64,000 nucleotides of DNA from Moorena sp. SIO3H5. GTDB lineage: Bacteria > Cyanobacteriota > Cyanobacteriia > Cyanobacteriales > Coleofasciculaceae. Position numbers and translations under genes: made by a program. Numbering within the stretch: the stretch's first letter is position 1; every line of letters starts with the position of its first letter. The stretch lies in the NCBI RefSeq assembly GCF_010692395.1, contig NZ_JAAHHS010000025.1, positions 1 to 64,000 on the forward strand. The letters are read 5' to 3'. Shown piece by piece: positions 25,511-34,307 of this stretch. Under the pieces are notes generated by a model that ran no database searches, was not told where the DNA came from, and saw only the letters and a program-made list of their open reading frames with translations.

Positions 25511-25571
25511 GGTGGGCAGTGGATCACACAGATTCCAAACCTTGCCATTGGATTGATAGGCACTGCCCACC
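25511..25571. repeat. Inverted repeat GGTGGGCAGTG
   Basis: 11-bp arms at 25511-25521 and 25561-25571, about 26 bases after the panE stop; related to the palindrome at 1281-1310. It may serve as a terminator or be a small dispersed element. Confidence 0.7.
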
Positions 25572-25730
25572 ATAGGATGAATCACTTAACCCAGATTTAC
25601 TAATCAAAAAAAAGTAGAGACTGCATCAATAAAATCTCTACCAAATCGGATAGTTTTGAACACAAATGATTAAGGCAATAGGCAATAGACATCCTAGCAA
25701 TAGTAAAGAGGGTTTTAAGGTAATCATATC

Positions 25731-25850
25731 CCCCCCTTATTAAGGGGGGCTAGGGGGGATCTCTACTCCCTGTTCCCTACTCCCTACTCCCTACTCCCTA
25801 CTCCCTACTCCCTACTCCCTGTTCCCTATTCCCTATTCCCTTTTCCCTAA
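25731..25850. repeat. Palindrome plus ctccctactccct tandem array
   Basis: CCCCCCTTA T TAAGGGGGG (25731-25749) is followed by a long array of ctactcc/gttccct heptamers to about 25849. The array runs up to the stop of the GT2 gene on the - strand. Confidence 0.85.
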
Positions 25851-26941
25851 ACAGTCACCGAAGGTTTACTACTTATATTTTCCACTAAATTGTCAGCAAT
25901 CCCAGTCTCAGGAAATGCGCGCTTAATCACATAGGATTCTAACAGTGTGCGCAGCCAACTTGGGCACCAGCGACGCTGACAGAAATCCAATAACTTTCTC
26001 TCGAAACTACCTTCTTGAGTTGACCACTTAGCCGGGAGTTGACGATTCTCAATCACCCACCTCCAAATCGACCACATTGAAGGATCATCTTTTGCCAAAT
26101 TCCACTTTTTGACTTGACGAGAGAACACATCTCGTACAGACTGTTCATTCCATTTAAATACATAAAATGGCACATCATCCTGGTCAAACCGAGTGATCTG
26201 TCGAGGATTGAGGAAAGTGATTCTAGAGTTTGGTTCCAGGAAAATTTTCTCTCCTAAATTCGTTGCCTGCATACATAAATCGGTATGACTTGCCAAGCTA
26301 TCAAAGACTTCATCGAGTTCAATAGACTTGATCAGAGAATGACGAGCTAGGATACAATGAAACTCAATAGAATCTACTGGGGTACGATGTAAATCCTGCT
26401 CAACATCCCGTAATTTAGTAGCGTAGAGCAACTGCTTTTGCTCAAACCACTTTTTACCATGCTTTCTTTGGTGAAACTTGGTTTTAATCCCAGCAACATG
26501 TACCTCAATATCAGGGGACCCTGGTTGCCCTTGTAAAATTAGGGGAGCAACGATACCAGCTTGCTCTTGTTCAGCACACTCAACCAAACCTTTTAACCAA
26601 CCAGGCTCTACAATCACATCATTGTCAATAAAAACAATGTAATCCGCATCCTTAACAAACGGTAGAGCTATGTTACGAGCAACATTTGATCTCAAATAGC
26701 GTCCCCGATGGATCAAAGTCATGAATTCATGTTTATCTGCCTGCTGTTGCAGATACTCATGCACAGATGATGGAGCATTGCCATCTACATAGATTAGCTC
26801 AAAAGGATAAGAAGAATAATCAGCAATAATACTGTCTAAGGAAGGCTTTGTTAAACTAAACCGCTCCCTCTGAGTCACGATTAATGTTACCTTAGATAAA
26901 CCCATAAGCTGATAGATTAACCACGTTATGATGTGCTTCAA
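25847..26941 (-). CDS. Family 2 glycosyltransferase
   Basis: 364 residues, GT-A fold. VTLIVTQRERFSL at the N-terminus, VDGNAPSS and the metal-binding IDNDVIVEPGW (DxD) place it in GT2, inverting transferases that use UDP- or GDP-sugars. No membrane segment, so cytosolic. The C-terminal third is unrecognised. Start may be the internal Met13 (MGLSKVTL), which lies nearer the usual GT2 start. It is the last gene of the - strand exopolysaccharide run beginning at 34307. Sugar specificity unknown. Confidence 0.88.
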   Translation of the reverse strand: MKHIITWLIYQLMGLSKVTLIVTQRERFSLTKPSLDSIIADYSSYPFELIYVDGNAPSSVHEYLQQQADKHEFMTLIHRGRYLRSNVARNIALPFVKDADYIVFIDNDVIVEPGWLKGLVECAEQEQAGIVAPLILQGQPGSPDIEVHVAGIKTKFHQRKHGKKWFEQKQLLYATKLRDVEQDLHRTPVDSIEFHCILARHSLIKSIELDEVFDSLASHTDLCMQATNLGEKIFLEPNSRITFLNPRQITRFDQDDVPFYVFKWNEQSVRDVFSRQVKKWNLAKDDPSMWSIWRWVIENRQLPAKWSTQEGSFERKLLDFCQRRWCPSWLRTLLESYVIKRAFPETGIADNLVENISSKPSVTV

Positions 26942-27053
26942 GTCTATCAGTTACAAGCAAAAAAAGCCCACTACTTTAGTATTACTAAATCAAGAATTCT
27001 GGATAATTATCGCCGTTCTTAAGCAATGCTAAATTAATTGAGAGAATTTTGTT

Positions 27054-27250
27054 CCCGACTCCCGACTCCCGACTCCCTAAAACCTGTGACTCCCCATCTC
27101 CCCATCTCCCCATTTCCCCATCTCCCCATCTCCCCACACCTCCCACACTTCCCTCTCTTTCCCTATTCCCTACTCCCTATCTCCCCATCTCCCCACACTT
27201 CCCACACCTCCCACACTTCCCTCTCTTTCCCTATTCCCTATCTCCCTACT
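27054..27250. repeat. Low-complexity tandem arrays (cccgact, catctcc, ctccct)
   Basis: Three kinds of 7-8-mers, with a longer unit (cacacctcccacacttccct...) present twice (about 27136 and 27203). The array reaches the stop of the Wzc-like gene and generates spurious Pro/Ser/His-rich ORFs on the + strand. Confidence 0.9.
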
Positions 27251-29400
27251 CCACTAGTAACTTTATGGTTCTTTGCTGGGGTTTGATCCACAGGAGTATC
27301 TACCGCTGAATACCCCCTGCCAGTATCCACAGGAACAGGAGGTTGTAGCTGCTTGATATCGTTGATAACTGCTCCCAACAGTACCTCGTTTTCATCTAAC
27401 TCTTCGATTACCTGAGATAAAATACTTCCCTGGGTATAGCCTGGTCGAGTAACTAACACAATCCCATCAGTAAATGGTTGTAGTAATAGGGCATCATTAC
27501 AACGGGACAGACTAGGAGAATCAACCACAACAAAATCAAAGCGACCACGAGCATCTTCCAGCAAATGCTTCATTTCACTCGATTCTAGGATTCCCGCAGC
27601 TTTGCGCTGGGGACCGAGACTAGGGAGAATATAGAGATTTTCAAAATCTTGGGCTAAATGAATACATTCACTCTTAGAGCCATAGAAGCGCAAAGGTTCC
27701 AGTGGCGCGTCCATTAGGTGAATCACTTCTTGAGATTGAGCGACAGAATGCGATCGCAAATCCCCTTCTACCAACAGAGTACGCATACCGGCCTGGGCAG
27801 ATGCGATCGCTAAATTGTAAGCCACGATCGTCTTTCCTTCATTCCCTGCCGTACTAGTCACCAACACCACTTTTACCGCAGGTTCCTCCCGCAGACGAAG
27901 ATTAGTGCGGAACCGTTCGTAGAACTCCAACTCCAAAGCCTCTGGTCGAGTTATTATAGCAGCTTCACCCCGGTAGGACTTGATACCGATTGTCGGTAAA
28001 TCCCCCAATAATGGCACACCATTGTCCCGAAGTATGGGCTTAACATCCTCTGGCGTGTATAAAGTATTATCCAGGGTTGATAGCAGCAGAATCACACCAG
28101 CACCTACAACAATACCGATTACACCACCTATTGCCAAAGTAACGATCGGATTACTTGCTGTCTGGGCCTGAAGTGCTCTCGGTTCTGCAATCCCAGCGAT
28201 CGCAAGACTACTCTCAGTCTCCGCCTCAGCTATTTTGGTATCTGCTAATGCCGCCTGCAACCGATTGTAAAATTCCTGCTTAAAAGCCACTTGCTGAGCC
28301 AGTCGCCCTCGCTCCAGCTGCTTATTGGGCAGCTGCTGATATTGCTGTCTTAGTTCCTGTTCCGTTTTTTCGGTAGCTACCAACTGCCGTTGAAGTGATT
28401 CCCGCTGGGTTTGCAGAGCTACCAGCTGATTAGCCAGTGCCTGCCGTGCCGGGTCGAGGGTACTGTCTTGGCGGATTTGACTGGGCAATGGAGAGGTAAA
28501 CCCATTACCACCGAGAACTTCACCAGCACGTTCTTGAAGTAAAGTCTCGTAAGTCTGTTGCTGTTTGCGCAACTCAATCATAGTTGGATGTTGCGGACGC
28601 AACTGCCCCTTTAGCAGTTCCATCTGTGTCTCAGTATCCAGAATCTGAGCTCGCAGACTAGCAATGATCGGGTCAGCACTAAGGGCAGAAGACGTATAAG
28701 CTTGGTCAGGGGTCAAACCTAGCCGTTCGATTAAGCTAGAATATTGAGCCTCAACCCCCTCTAGCTGTATCTCAAGACTACGTTGTTGTTGTTGGCTACC
28801 AGTAATCCCACCCACTAACGTCCCATCTTGAGCAGCAAATAAAGCTGGTCCTTGTACACGGTCATACTGTTCCAGTTTTTGTTCCGCTTCCCTTAGTTCC
28901 TGCTCCGCCTTAGGCAAACGTTCTTCTATCGCTTCAATAATCCGTCTTAGTTGTGCTGTGTTGATAAAACGGCTCTGTTCCACCATTTTCTCCATCAGCA
29001 TTTGGACGATGGTTGCAGAAATTTCCTTATTCTTATCCCTATAGACTACCGAAATAAATTGTGGTCCTTCTGGTTTTGGCAATTTCACCACTGTATTTTT
29101 AACAATGTCTTTGGAGCTGACTTGCATCCCAGCTGCTACTTCCTTAACCACATTGTCTGCCAGAAGCGTTTCCGGTGTCGCCCTTTGTTTACCTTGTTCT
29201 GAAATCTGTACCCCTGTCTGGGAAAATACCTTCACAGGAGTGGTATATATCAAGCGACCTTCAGCTCGGTAAATCGGAGCTGGCGTTGGCTGTATAGCCA
29301 CAATGCCGGATATGCCAGTAATCAGGAAAAACGTGGCAAAGCCGATTAACTTATGCTGATTGAGAGCAATCAGGTAACGTGTGACAAAAGGGGGAGTCAT
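27238..29400 (-). CDS. Wzc-like polysaccharide co-polymerase / tyrosine autokinase 1
   Basis: 720 residues. TM1 (about 15-37), a periplasmic Wzz region with long coiled coils (150-400), TM2 (about 418-441), then a BY-kinase domain: Walker A STAGNEGKT (516-524), Walker A' LLVEGDLR (542-549) and Walker B DFVVVDS (622-628). The A' motif has Glu where the family usually has Asp. The C-terminal tail has only one Tyr (GRGY, about 697) instead of a tyrosine cluster, so phosphorylation control may be reduced. It sits right after the Wza-like gene, the standard export pair. Controls chain length and export of polysaccharide at the inner membrane. Confidence 0.92.
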   Translation of the reverse strand: MTPPFVTRYLIALNQHKLIGFATFFLITGISGIVAIQPTPAPIYRAEGRLIYTTPVKVFSQTGVQISEQGKQRATPETLLADNVVKEVAAGMQVSSKDIVKNTVVKLPKPEGPQFISVVYRDKNKEISATIVQMLMEKMVEQSRFINTAQLRRIIEAIEERLPKAEQELREAEQKLEQYDRVQGPALFAAQDGTLVGGITGSQQQQRSLEIQLEGVEAQYSSLIERLGLTPDQAYTSSALSADPIIASLRAQILDTETQMELLKGQLRPQHPTMIELRKQQQTYETLLQERAGEVLGGNGFTSPLPSQIRQDSTLDPARQALANQLVALQTQRESLQRQLVATEKTEQELRQQYQQLPNKQLERGRLAQQVAFKQEFYNRLQAALADTKIAEAETESSLAIAGIAEPRALQAQTASNPIVTLAIGGVIGIVVGAGVILLLSTLDNTLYTPEDVKPILRDNGVPLLGDLPTIGIKSYRGEAAIITRPEALELEFYERFRTNLRLREEPAVKVVLVTSTAGNEGKTIVAYNLAIASAQAGMRTLLVEGDLRSHSVAQSQEVIHLMDAPLEPLRFYGSKSECIHLAQDFENLYILPSLGPQRKAAGILESSEMKHLLEDARGRFDFVVVDSPSLSRCNDALLLQPFTDGIVLVTRPGYTQGSILSQVIEELDENEVLLGAVINDIKQLQPPVPVDTGRGYSAVDTPVDQTPAKNHKVTSGVGR

Positions 29401-29632
29401 AAGTAGTTTCCGCTATTGTTAAGGCAGCAGTCATAGAAAAATCCTGTAGCCTATTCCTATTTTTAGCGCTGAGTCAACAGGGACTCTGAGCACCAGTTAC
29501 AAACCAAGACAGCTAGTGGAGTTTTCTGTCCATTCATTAAGGTATCCGGAGATTTTTGTCCTGTCGATGGAAAAGCTAACCCCCTAGGGGAGAGGTGCCA
29601 TCGATTTCTTGTCCCGTCATACCCAAAGCTTT

Positions 29633-31042
29633 TCAAAACAGGTCTTGTATTTCCTCAAAAAAGTTCTGGAATCCCAGAAAATCACTAAAGGGTCGAGTCA
29701 CCAGACTCAGAGCGGCAGAAATCTTAGCAACAAGACTTCGACCCACCACGATCACATCGTCATTTTGAAGTGGCACATTTTGGGAAACATCACCCTTTAG
29801 TAGCTTTTCCCCATCTAGTTTTTGAGTAACTGCTTTGCCCTGTTCTGGATCAAAACGAATTAAGGCAATGCTATCCAAATCAGCATTATCTGGGTTAGGA
29901 GAAATTGCTGTTAAAGCATCAATAAACGTACTACCATTAGCTAATGTCAAGTTACCAATTGTGCCATTAGGATAGCTCAACACTCGAATGCTGATTTGTT
30001 GTTGAGCTAGATTAGAACGAGCTACCAGCTGCCGATCATAATCGGTAGTATTACCCACCTCCAACTTTCGCACAATAATAGCATCCCCATCCCGGAGGTT
30101 CAATTCCGATGGAGTTGTCCCATTTTGCAGCGGTGTCAGCAAATCAATTTCTCGCTCAATGATGGAATTATTCACCACCGACTTACGACGAATCAAAATA
30201 GTCCGCAAATCAGCAATCGTAGTCGTACCACCCGCAGCAGTTAGGGCTTGATTCGGTTGAGTTCCTGGTGCCAGGGGGTAATAGCCTGGTCGAAACACCT
30301 CACCACTCACCGTAATCTGAACCTGTGGTGTACTCAGTAGGCTCACAACTACTTCAGGATCAATCACAAATTCATTTAAGACATTTTGAATTATATCTTG
30401 AGCCGCCTCTAGAGTAAGTCCCACCACTCGTAGCTTACCGAACAGCGGTACCACAATATTTCCGTCAGAATCAATAGCACTTTGAAAAGCCAGATTCGGA
30501 AAATTTGTCACACTCACTGCGATTACATCTTCTCGCCCTAGGTAGTGGCGATTAAATTCATCAGATGGACTCACCTGTGACAGAGTCTCTGGGTAGCCCA
30601 AAGGAGGTAATATTTCCTCCAACTGTTCTAATCGATTCTCCTCTGAGACCGGTTCAGGGTTGCTCAACGGTGGTGGAGGTGGCAACGTTTCCGTTACCTC
30701 TATGGTCTCAGGGGTTGTCTCAGGGGTTGTCTTAGGGGTTGTCTCAGGGGTTGTCTTAGGGGTTTCCAGTTCAGTCCTTTCCCTTTCCCCTGATTCAACA
30801 GTTTCCCTTGTTTCCCGTTCCATGGAACTAAACGTAGGCAACTGAGCGCGATCGCTAATCCCATCGCCAAGATTTTGAACTGATGTCGGTAAATTTCCGA
30901 CAAGCTTAGCCAAACCAGGGCTGACCCAAACTCCAGAACTAACCAGCCAGAATAATACGGTACCCCCAAACAAAGATAAATTCAGAACTTGGTTACCAAA
31001 CCTGTGGGTGTCAGTTGTCATTTTCCAATGGTCACGTATCAT
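29633..31042 (-). CDS. Wza-like polysaccharide export protein (SLBB)
   Basis: 469 residues. N-terminal hydrophobic segment (about 19-45), a Thr/Pro/Glu-rich linker built from a 12-base tandem repeat (TTPETTPK units, about 92-112), then a Poly_export domain (NRHYLGREDVIAVSVTNFPNL, VPLFGKLRVVGLTLEAAQ) and SLBB-type domains (VTVSGEVFRPGYYPLAPG, LNLRDGDAIIV, VPLQNDDVIVVG). Family role: outer-membrane channel for capsule or exopolysaccharide. The start could be Met8. It is upstream of the Wzc-like gene and downstream of the cyanoexosortase pair. The linker repeat number may vary between strains. Confidence 0.92.
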   Translation of the reverse strand: MIRDHWKMTTDTHRFGNQVLNLSLFGGTVLFWLVSSGVWVSPGLAKLVGNLPTSVQNLGDGISDRAQLPTFSSMERETRETVESGERERTELETPKTTPETTPKTTPETTPETIEVTETLPPPPPLSNPEPVSEENRLEQLEEILPPLGYPETLSQVSPSDEFNRHYLGREDVIAVSVTNFPNLAFQSAIDSDGNIVVPLFGKLRVVGLTLEAAQDIIQNVLNEFVIDPEVVVSLLSTPQVQITVSGEVFRPGYYPLAPGTQPNQALTAAGGTTTIADLRTILIRRKSVVNNSIIEREIDLLTPLQNGTTPSELNLRDGDAIIVRKLEVGNTTDYDRQLVARSNLAQQQISIRVLSYPNGTIGNLTLANGSTFIDALTAISPNPDNADLDSIALIRFDPEQGKAVTQKLDGEKLLKGDVSQNVPLQNDDVIVVGRSLVAKISAALSLVTRPFSDFLGFQNFFEEIQDLF

Positions 31043-31194
31043 CTCAAGTCTGAAATCTCAAGTCTGAAGTGGGAAGTATAAAGTCTGAAGTGGTAAGTCT
31101 GAAGAGGCAACTCTGACGTTTAACTTCTAGTTGTCGATAAACGTTTTAGTCAACCCTAAGTGTTTCAGCAATAAACCCATTTCACCCTTGATCC

Positions 31195-31262
31195 TTTATT
31201 CCTCATCCTTGAGCCTTCATCCTTCATCCTTGAGCCTTCATCTTTGAGCCTTGATCCTTGAT
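31195..31262. repeat. Heptamer repeat overlapping the end of a gene
   Basis: catcctt/gagcctt/gatcctt units run from the intergenic space into the last codons of the gene on the - strand, creating its C-terminus (KDQGSKMKAQG). Confidence 0.8.
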
Positions 31263-32051
31263 ACTTTCAATACTACTAGCTTCCTCCGCAAAAGGATCGC
31301 TCATCAAAGCAGTCTGAACCATTTTACTGAGAGATTCGGCTATTGGCCTAGAATTTTCCAGATCACCCAAAGGTTCTATGGGAATTTGGATATTCACCGC
31401 AACCCAAGGCACCCGTTTCCGGTGTAACTGAGCCAATTGATCAGCCCAGAACCAACGGCTAGGAGCAGGATTACCACCTTCTCGCCAGGCATACCATTGT
31501 ACTATTGCGAAGGTTTGCCGCTGATTCCACGCACGAAAGAAACGCGCGTTAACCACACTTTTGGGGTGGCTTTTGGGCTGGGTTGTGATGGTCGGATCAG
31601 CCTCGGTCTTCCCCTCAACATCAGATCCGTTGACCACAAACTTGATTTGACTATAAGAATCCGTCTTCCATTGTCCCAATCGTTGTCTCATAAATCCGCT
31701 AATATCTTCCCATTCTACCTGTGGCTGGGATTTAGGACCATTTTGGGGAAGCAAAAATAACCACACTGGTTTTTGCTGATCCTGCTCTATGAACTGCAAA
31801 GACCATTTATGGCCGCCAATCCTTATGGTTTGTTGCTCAACAGTTTGCCAGTCAGATAGTTCTATTCCCGTCTTGCGGATAACTTTTATCTGTTGGAGGT
31901 TAGTCACTGGTGGCAGTTTTGCCCAAGGCCAGTTTCCTGTCAAGTAACCTGGTACTGCTCCGATTATTACCAAGACTAACAGCAACACCAGTAAGACTCC
32001 CCTGGAGATTTGCCAGGGCTGGATTAACTTAATTAAACTTACTGATTTCAT
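31224..32051 (-). CDS. Cyanoexosortase B system-associated protein
   Basis: About 275 residues from Met14. One N-terminal membrane segment (LLVLLLVLVIIGAVPGYL) and an extracytoplasmic domain (SDWQTVEQQTIRIGGHKWSLQ, VWLFLLPQNG, FFRAWNQRQTFAIVQWYAWREGG, HRKRVPWVAVNIQIPIEPLG) match the protein that regularly follows cyanoexosortase B. The function of the family is unproven; an EpsI-like role in polysaccharide modification or assembly is assumed. The start at 32051 is preferred because the 13 extra codons of the track ORF lie inside a dispersed repeat end (32056-32085). It is third in the run DegT, exosortase, this protein. Confidence 0.82.
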   Translation of the reverse strand: MKSVSLIKLIQPWQISRGVLLVLLLVLVIIGAVPGYLTGNWPWAKLPPVTNLQQIKVIRKTGIELSDWQTVEQQTIRIGGHKWSLQFIEQDQQKPVWLFLLPQNGPKSQPQVEWEDISGFMRQRLGQWKTDSYSQIKFVVNGSDVEGKTEADPTITTQPKSHPKSVVNARFFRAWNQRQTFAIVQWYAWREGGNPAPSRWFWADQLAQLHRKRVPWVAVNIQIPIEPLGDLENSRPIAESLSKMVQTALMSDPFAEEASSIESIKDQGSKMKAQG

Positions 32052-32055
32052 GATT

Positions 32056-32227
32056 CTATAGCGTTTCTCAGACTTATGAGGTACCTTCAAGTTTCTTACC
32101 CCGTCTTGATGCAGTCGCTCATGGGGGAAACCCCCGCGTGAAGGCGCTGCATCGCTATTCCCTACTCCCTACTCCCTATTCCCTAAAATCCTGAATTTTT
32201 TATCTCACCCCATTGAGAACTGCTATA
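32056..32227. mobile_element. MITE-like element, second copy of the ATAGCGGTT...GAGGTAC family
   Basis: Ends: TATAGCGTTTCTCAGACTTA followed by TGAGGTACC at the left; inverted ctcaccccattgagaactgctata at the right. The interior contains a gatgcagtcgct repeat (32102-32155) and ctccct heptamers. It separates cyanoexosortase B from its partner gene. Confidence 0.55.
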
Positions 32228-32246
32228 TAACGTTTAATCTTGATGC

Positions 32247-33134
32247 TTAGCCAAGGGAGTCAAGTTGGCTGTCTGAGGGCAAGTATTTTTCAATGAACTT
32301 CATTAATAGAACCAACATCACTAACATCATCGCTGAATACAGGTCGCCGCCCCAGCTTTCATGGAGCCAATGAAATGCGTTATCTTGCCCACTGCCATGG
32401 AAAAACGTAAGCACACTATTGCGGACAATATTCGCACTAACACTGATAAGCACCGCACCGGATAACAGCCAAATAGTCTTTAGACGTGACTCAATAGCAC
32501 CGCTCCAGTAAAGCAACATCAAACTCACATACAGGCAAGTAAATAACATCTTAAGACCAGCACAGTGGGGGGCTACCTCCACAATTCGGTCACTTACGAA
32601 CAAGTTAATCCCTTCGAGTCTGACATTCATCCCAAACTGAGTCAGAATAAAGGCAGCCATGGCAGCAATAAAGCGTTGTAGGGGCAAGATATAAGGTTCA
32701 ATCAAATAGGGAACTGCTGTTGGAGTTGCCAAAGCCACTAGCAGCAAAGGAAAACTTTGTAGCTTAAAGCCACCAATCCCTTTTAACCATAGGCTCATAC
32801 CAGCTAAAACTATTGGAAACGATAAATTTACCAGTTCTGATTGACCGCTAAGATAGCTTACTGCTCCAATGATCAGTAAGACTACACCAAAGGGATGCGC
32901 TGTATCAGTAAGCTTATGCCACCGTCGTCGGTTCATCCACACAATATTGGCAGCAAACGGTAGCCCAATCAAACCATGGCTAAAGTATTCATGGGTAATG
33001 CTGATACTTTTGTTGAGCCAGCCATCATACCAATGCATCAGCACAGGACCATAAATAATGACTAGCAAAGCGATGATCAAACCGTCCAGTAGATAGCGAT
33101 CAATGGCAATAGGAATTTTGCGTCCAATTTGCAT
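32247..33134 (-). CDS. crtB: Cyanoexosortase B
   Basis: 295-residue polytopic membrane protein of the exosortase/archaeosortase superfamily; about eight TM segments. The catalytic triad is recognisable: Cys191 in VEVAPHCAGLKML, Arg238 in NIVRNSVLTF and a His in FHWLHESWGG (255 or 258). Exosortases process PEP-CTERM-tagged proteins and are typically encoded in exopolysaccharide loci, as here. The start lies 3 bases after the DegT stop, indicating co-transcription. No PEP-CTERM protein is visible in this window, so the targets must be elsewhere. The symbol is the one used for cyanoexosortase B, not phytoene synthase. Confidence 0.92.
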   Translation of the reverse strand: MQIGRKIPIAIDRYLLDGLIIALLVIIYGPVLMHWYDGWLNKSISITHEYFSHGLIGLPFAANIVWMNRRRWHKLTDTAHPFGVVLLIIGAVSYLSGQSELVNLSFPIVLAGMSLWLKGIGGFKLQSFPLLLVALATPTAVPYLIEPYILPLQRFIAAMAAFILTQFGMNVRLEGINLFVSDRIVEVAPHCAGLKMLFTCLYVSLMLLYWSGAIESRLKTIWLLSGAVLISVSANIVRNSVLTFFHGSGQDNAFHWLHESWGGDLYSAMMLVMLVLLMKFIEKYLPSDSQLDSLG

Positions 33135-33137
33135 AGT

Positions 33138-34307
33138 TTAATGATTAATAACTAATGGCTCAAGCACGCCTAATAAATTAGCTAACCCATCAACAACCTG
33201 CTCAATCTGCTCCTTGCTCAAGTTGGGATAAATTGGTAGAGATAAAATCTCATTGCACAGAGCTTCCGCATGGGGAAAGTCACCGGCTTGATATCCCAAG
33301 TACTTGTAAGCTGGCTGGAGATGGCAAGGAATTGGATAATGAATACCGGTTTGAATTCCCACTGAGGCCAGAGCATCCTGGATACTCTCTCGGTTAAAAG
33401 GACATTGTTGACCCACCCGAATCACATAAAGGTGGTAGACATGACCTGGCCCGCTGTGGTTTTCTATGGGCACAATCCCCTGATCTTCCAAAGCCTTGAG
33501 TAGATTGTCGTACTGCCCAGCTGCCCAGTACCGTGACTGGTTCCACTCAGTCAAATAAGGCAGTTTAACATTGAGAATAGCAGCTTGTAACGTATCTAAA
33601 CGGCTATTTTTGCCGATGTCGGTATGAAAATATTTGCGAGGTGCTCCGTAATTGCGAAGCGATCGCACTTTTTCTGCCACAGTAGCATCATTAGTGATTA
33701 CCATGCCACCGTTACCAAAGGCACCCAAGTTTTTACTGGGGTAGAAACTAAATGCTGCCGCCTTGCCCACAGAACCAGCATAATAATCCTCTCGCTTTGC
33801 TAAGTGAGCTTGTGCTGCATCTTCAAAAATTAGTAAGTTGTGGGCATCAGCAAATGCCATTAACTCACTCGGAGATACCATCTGACCGTAAAGGTGCACA
33901 GGGACAATTGCCTTGGTTTTGGCTGTAATTGCTTGTTTGGCACTATCGAGATCAATTAGAGCAGTACGAGGGTTGCAATCCACCAAAATTGGCGTAGCAC
34001 CAGCAGCTATGATGCCCATCACTGTAGCGATAAAGGTGTTAGCAGGACAAATCACTTCATCCCCAGCCCTAATGCCACAGGCTTGTAATCCAAGTGCGAT
34101 CGCATCGGTGCCAGACCCCACTCCGATACCGTATTCGACACCAGAAGCAGCCGCAAACGCCTCCTCAAAATTGATCAACGCTTTACCTAGAACAAAATCT
34201 CCCTGCTGCACTACAGCTTGAATTGCCTGGTTTAGCTCGGTTTGAATAGGTTCGTGTTGTTGAGCTAGTGAAACGAAGGGAACTTTGACCGGAACTTGGT
34301 AACTCAT
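33138..34307 (-). CDS. DegT/DnrJ/EryC1/StrS sugar aminotransferase
   Basis: 389-residue PLP enzyme that transaminates keto-sugars on nucleotide carriers to give amino sugars. Motifs: VGSGTDAI (63-70), FEDAAQAHLA (161-170, Asp for the pyridine nitrogen), SFYPSKNLGAFGNGG with the Schiff-base Lys192, and RNYG. It is the first gene of the - strand exopolysaccharide run, so it likely supplies an amino-sugar precursor for this polymer. The long 2-kb upstream spacer probably carries its promoter. The exact sugar cannot be read from sequence. Confidence 0.93.
   Translation of the reverse strand: MSYQVPVKVPFVSLAQQHEPIQTELNQAIQAVVQQGDFVLGKALINFEEAFAAASGVEYGIGVGSGTDAIALGLQACGIRAGDEVICPANTFIATVMGIIAAGATPILVDCNPRTALIDLDSAKQAITAKTKAIVPVHLYGQMVSPSELMAFADAHNLLIFEDAAQAHLAKREDYYAGSVGKAAAFSFYPSKNLGAFGNGGMVITNDATVAEKVRSLRNYGAPRKYFHTDIGKNSRLDTLQAAILNVKLPYLTEWNQSRYWAAGQYDNLLKALEDQGIVPIENHSGPGHVYHLYVIRVGQQCPFNRESIQDALASVGIQTGIHYPIPCHLQPAYKYLGYQAGDFPHAEALCNEILSLPIYPNLSKEQIEQVVDGLANLLGVLEPLVINH

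Noticed and set aside
25762-25850. Regular repeats that could suggest CRISPR
   Set aside because: They are uninterrupted 7-mers with no spacers, and no cas gene is present.
27038-27309. Pro/Ser/His-rich + strand ORFs
   Set aside because: They arise from the ctccct/catctcc tandem arrays and overlap the Wzc gene end.
30660-30845. Val/Ser/Gly-repeat + strand ORF
   Set aside because: It is the antisense reading of the TTPE linker repeat in the Wza-like gene.
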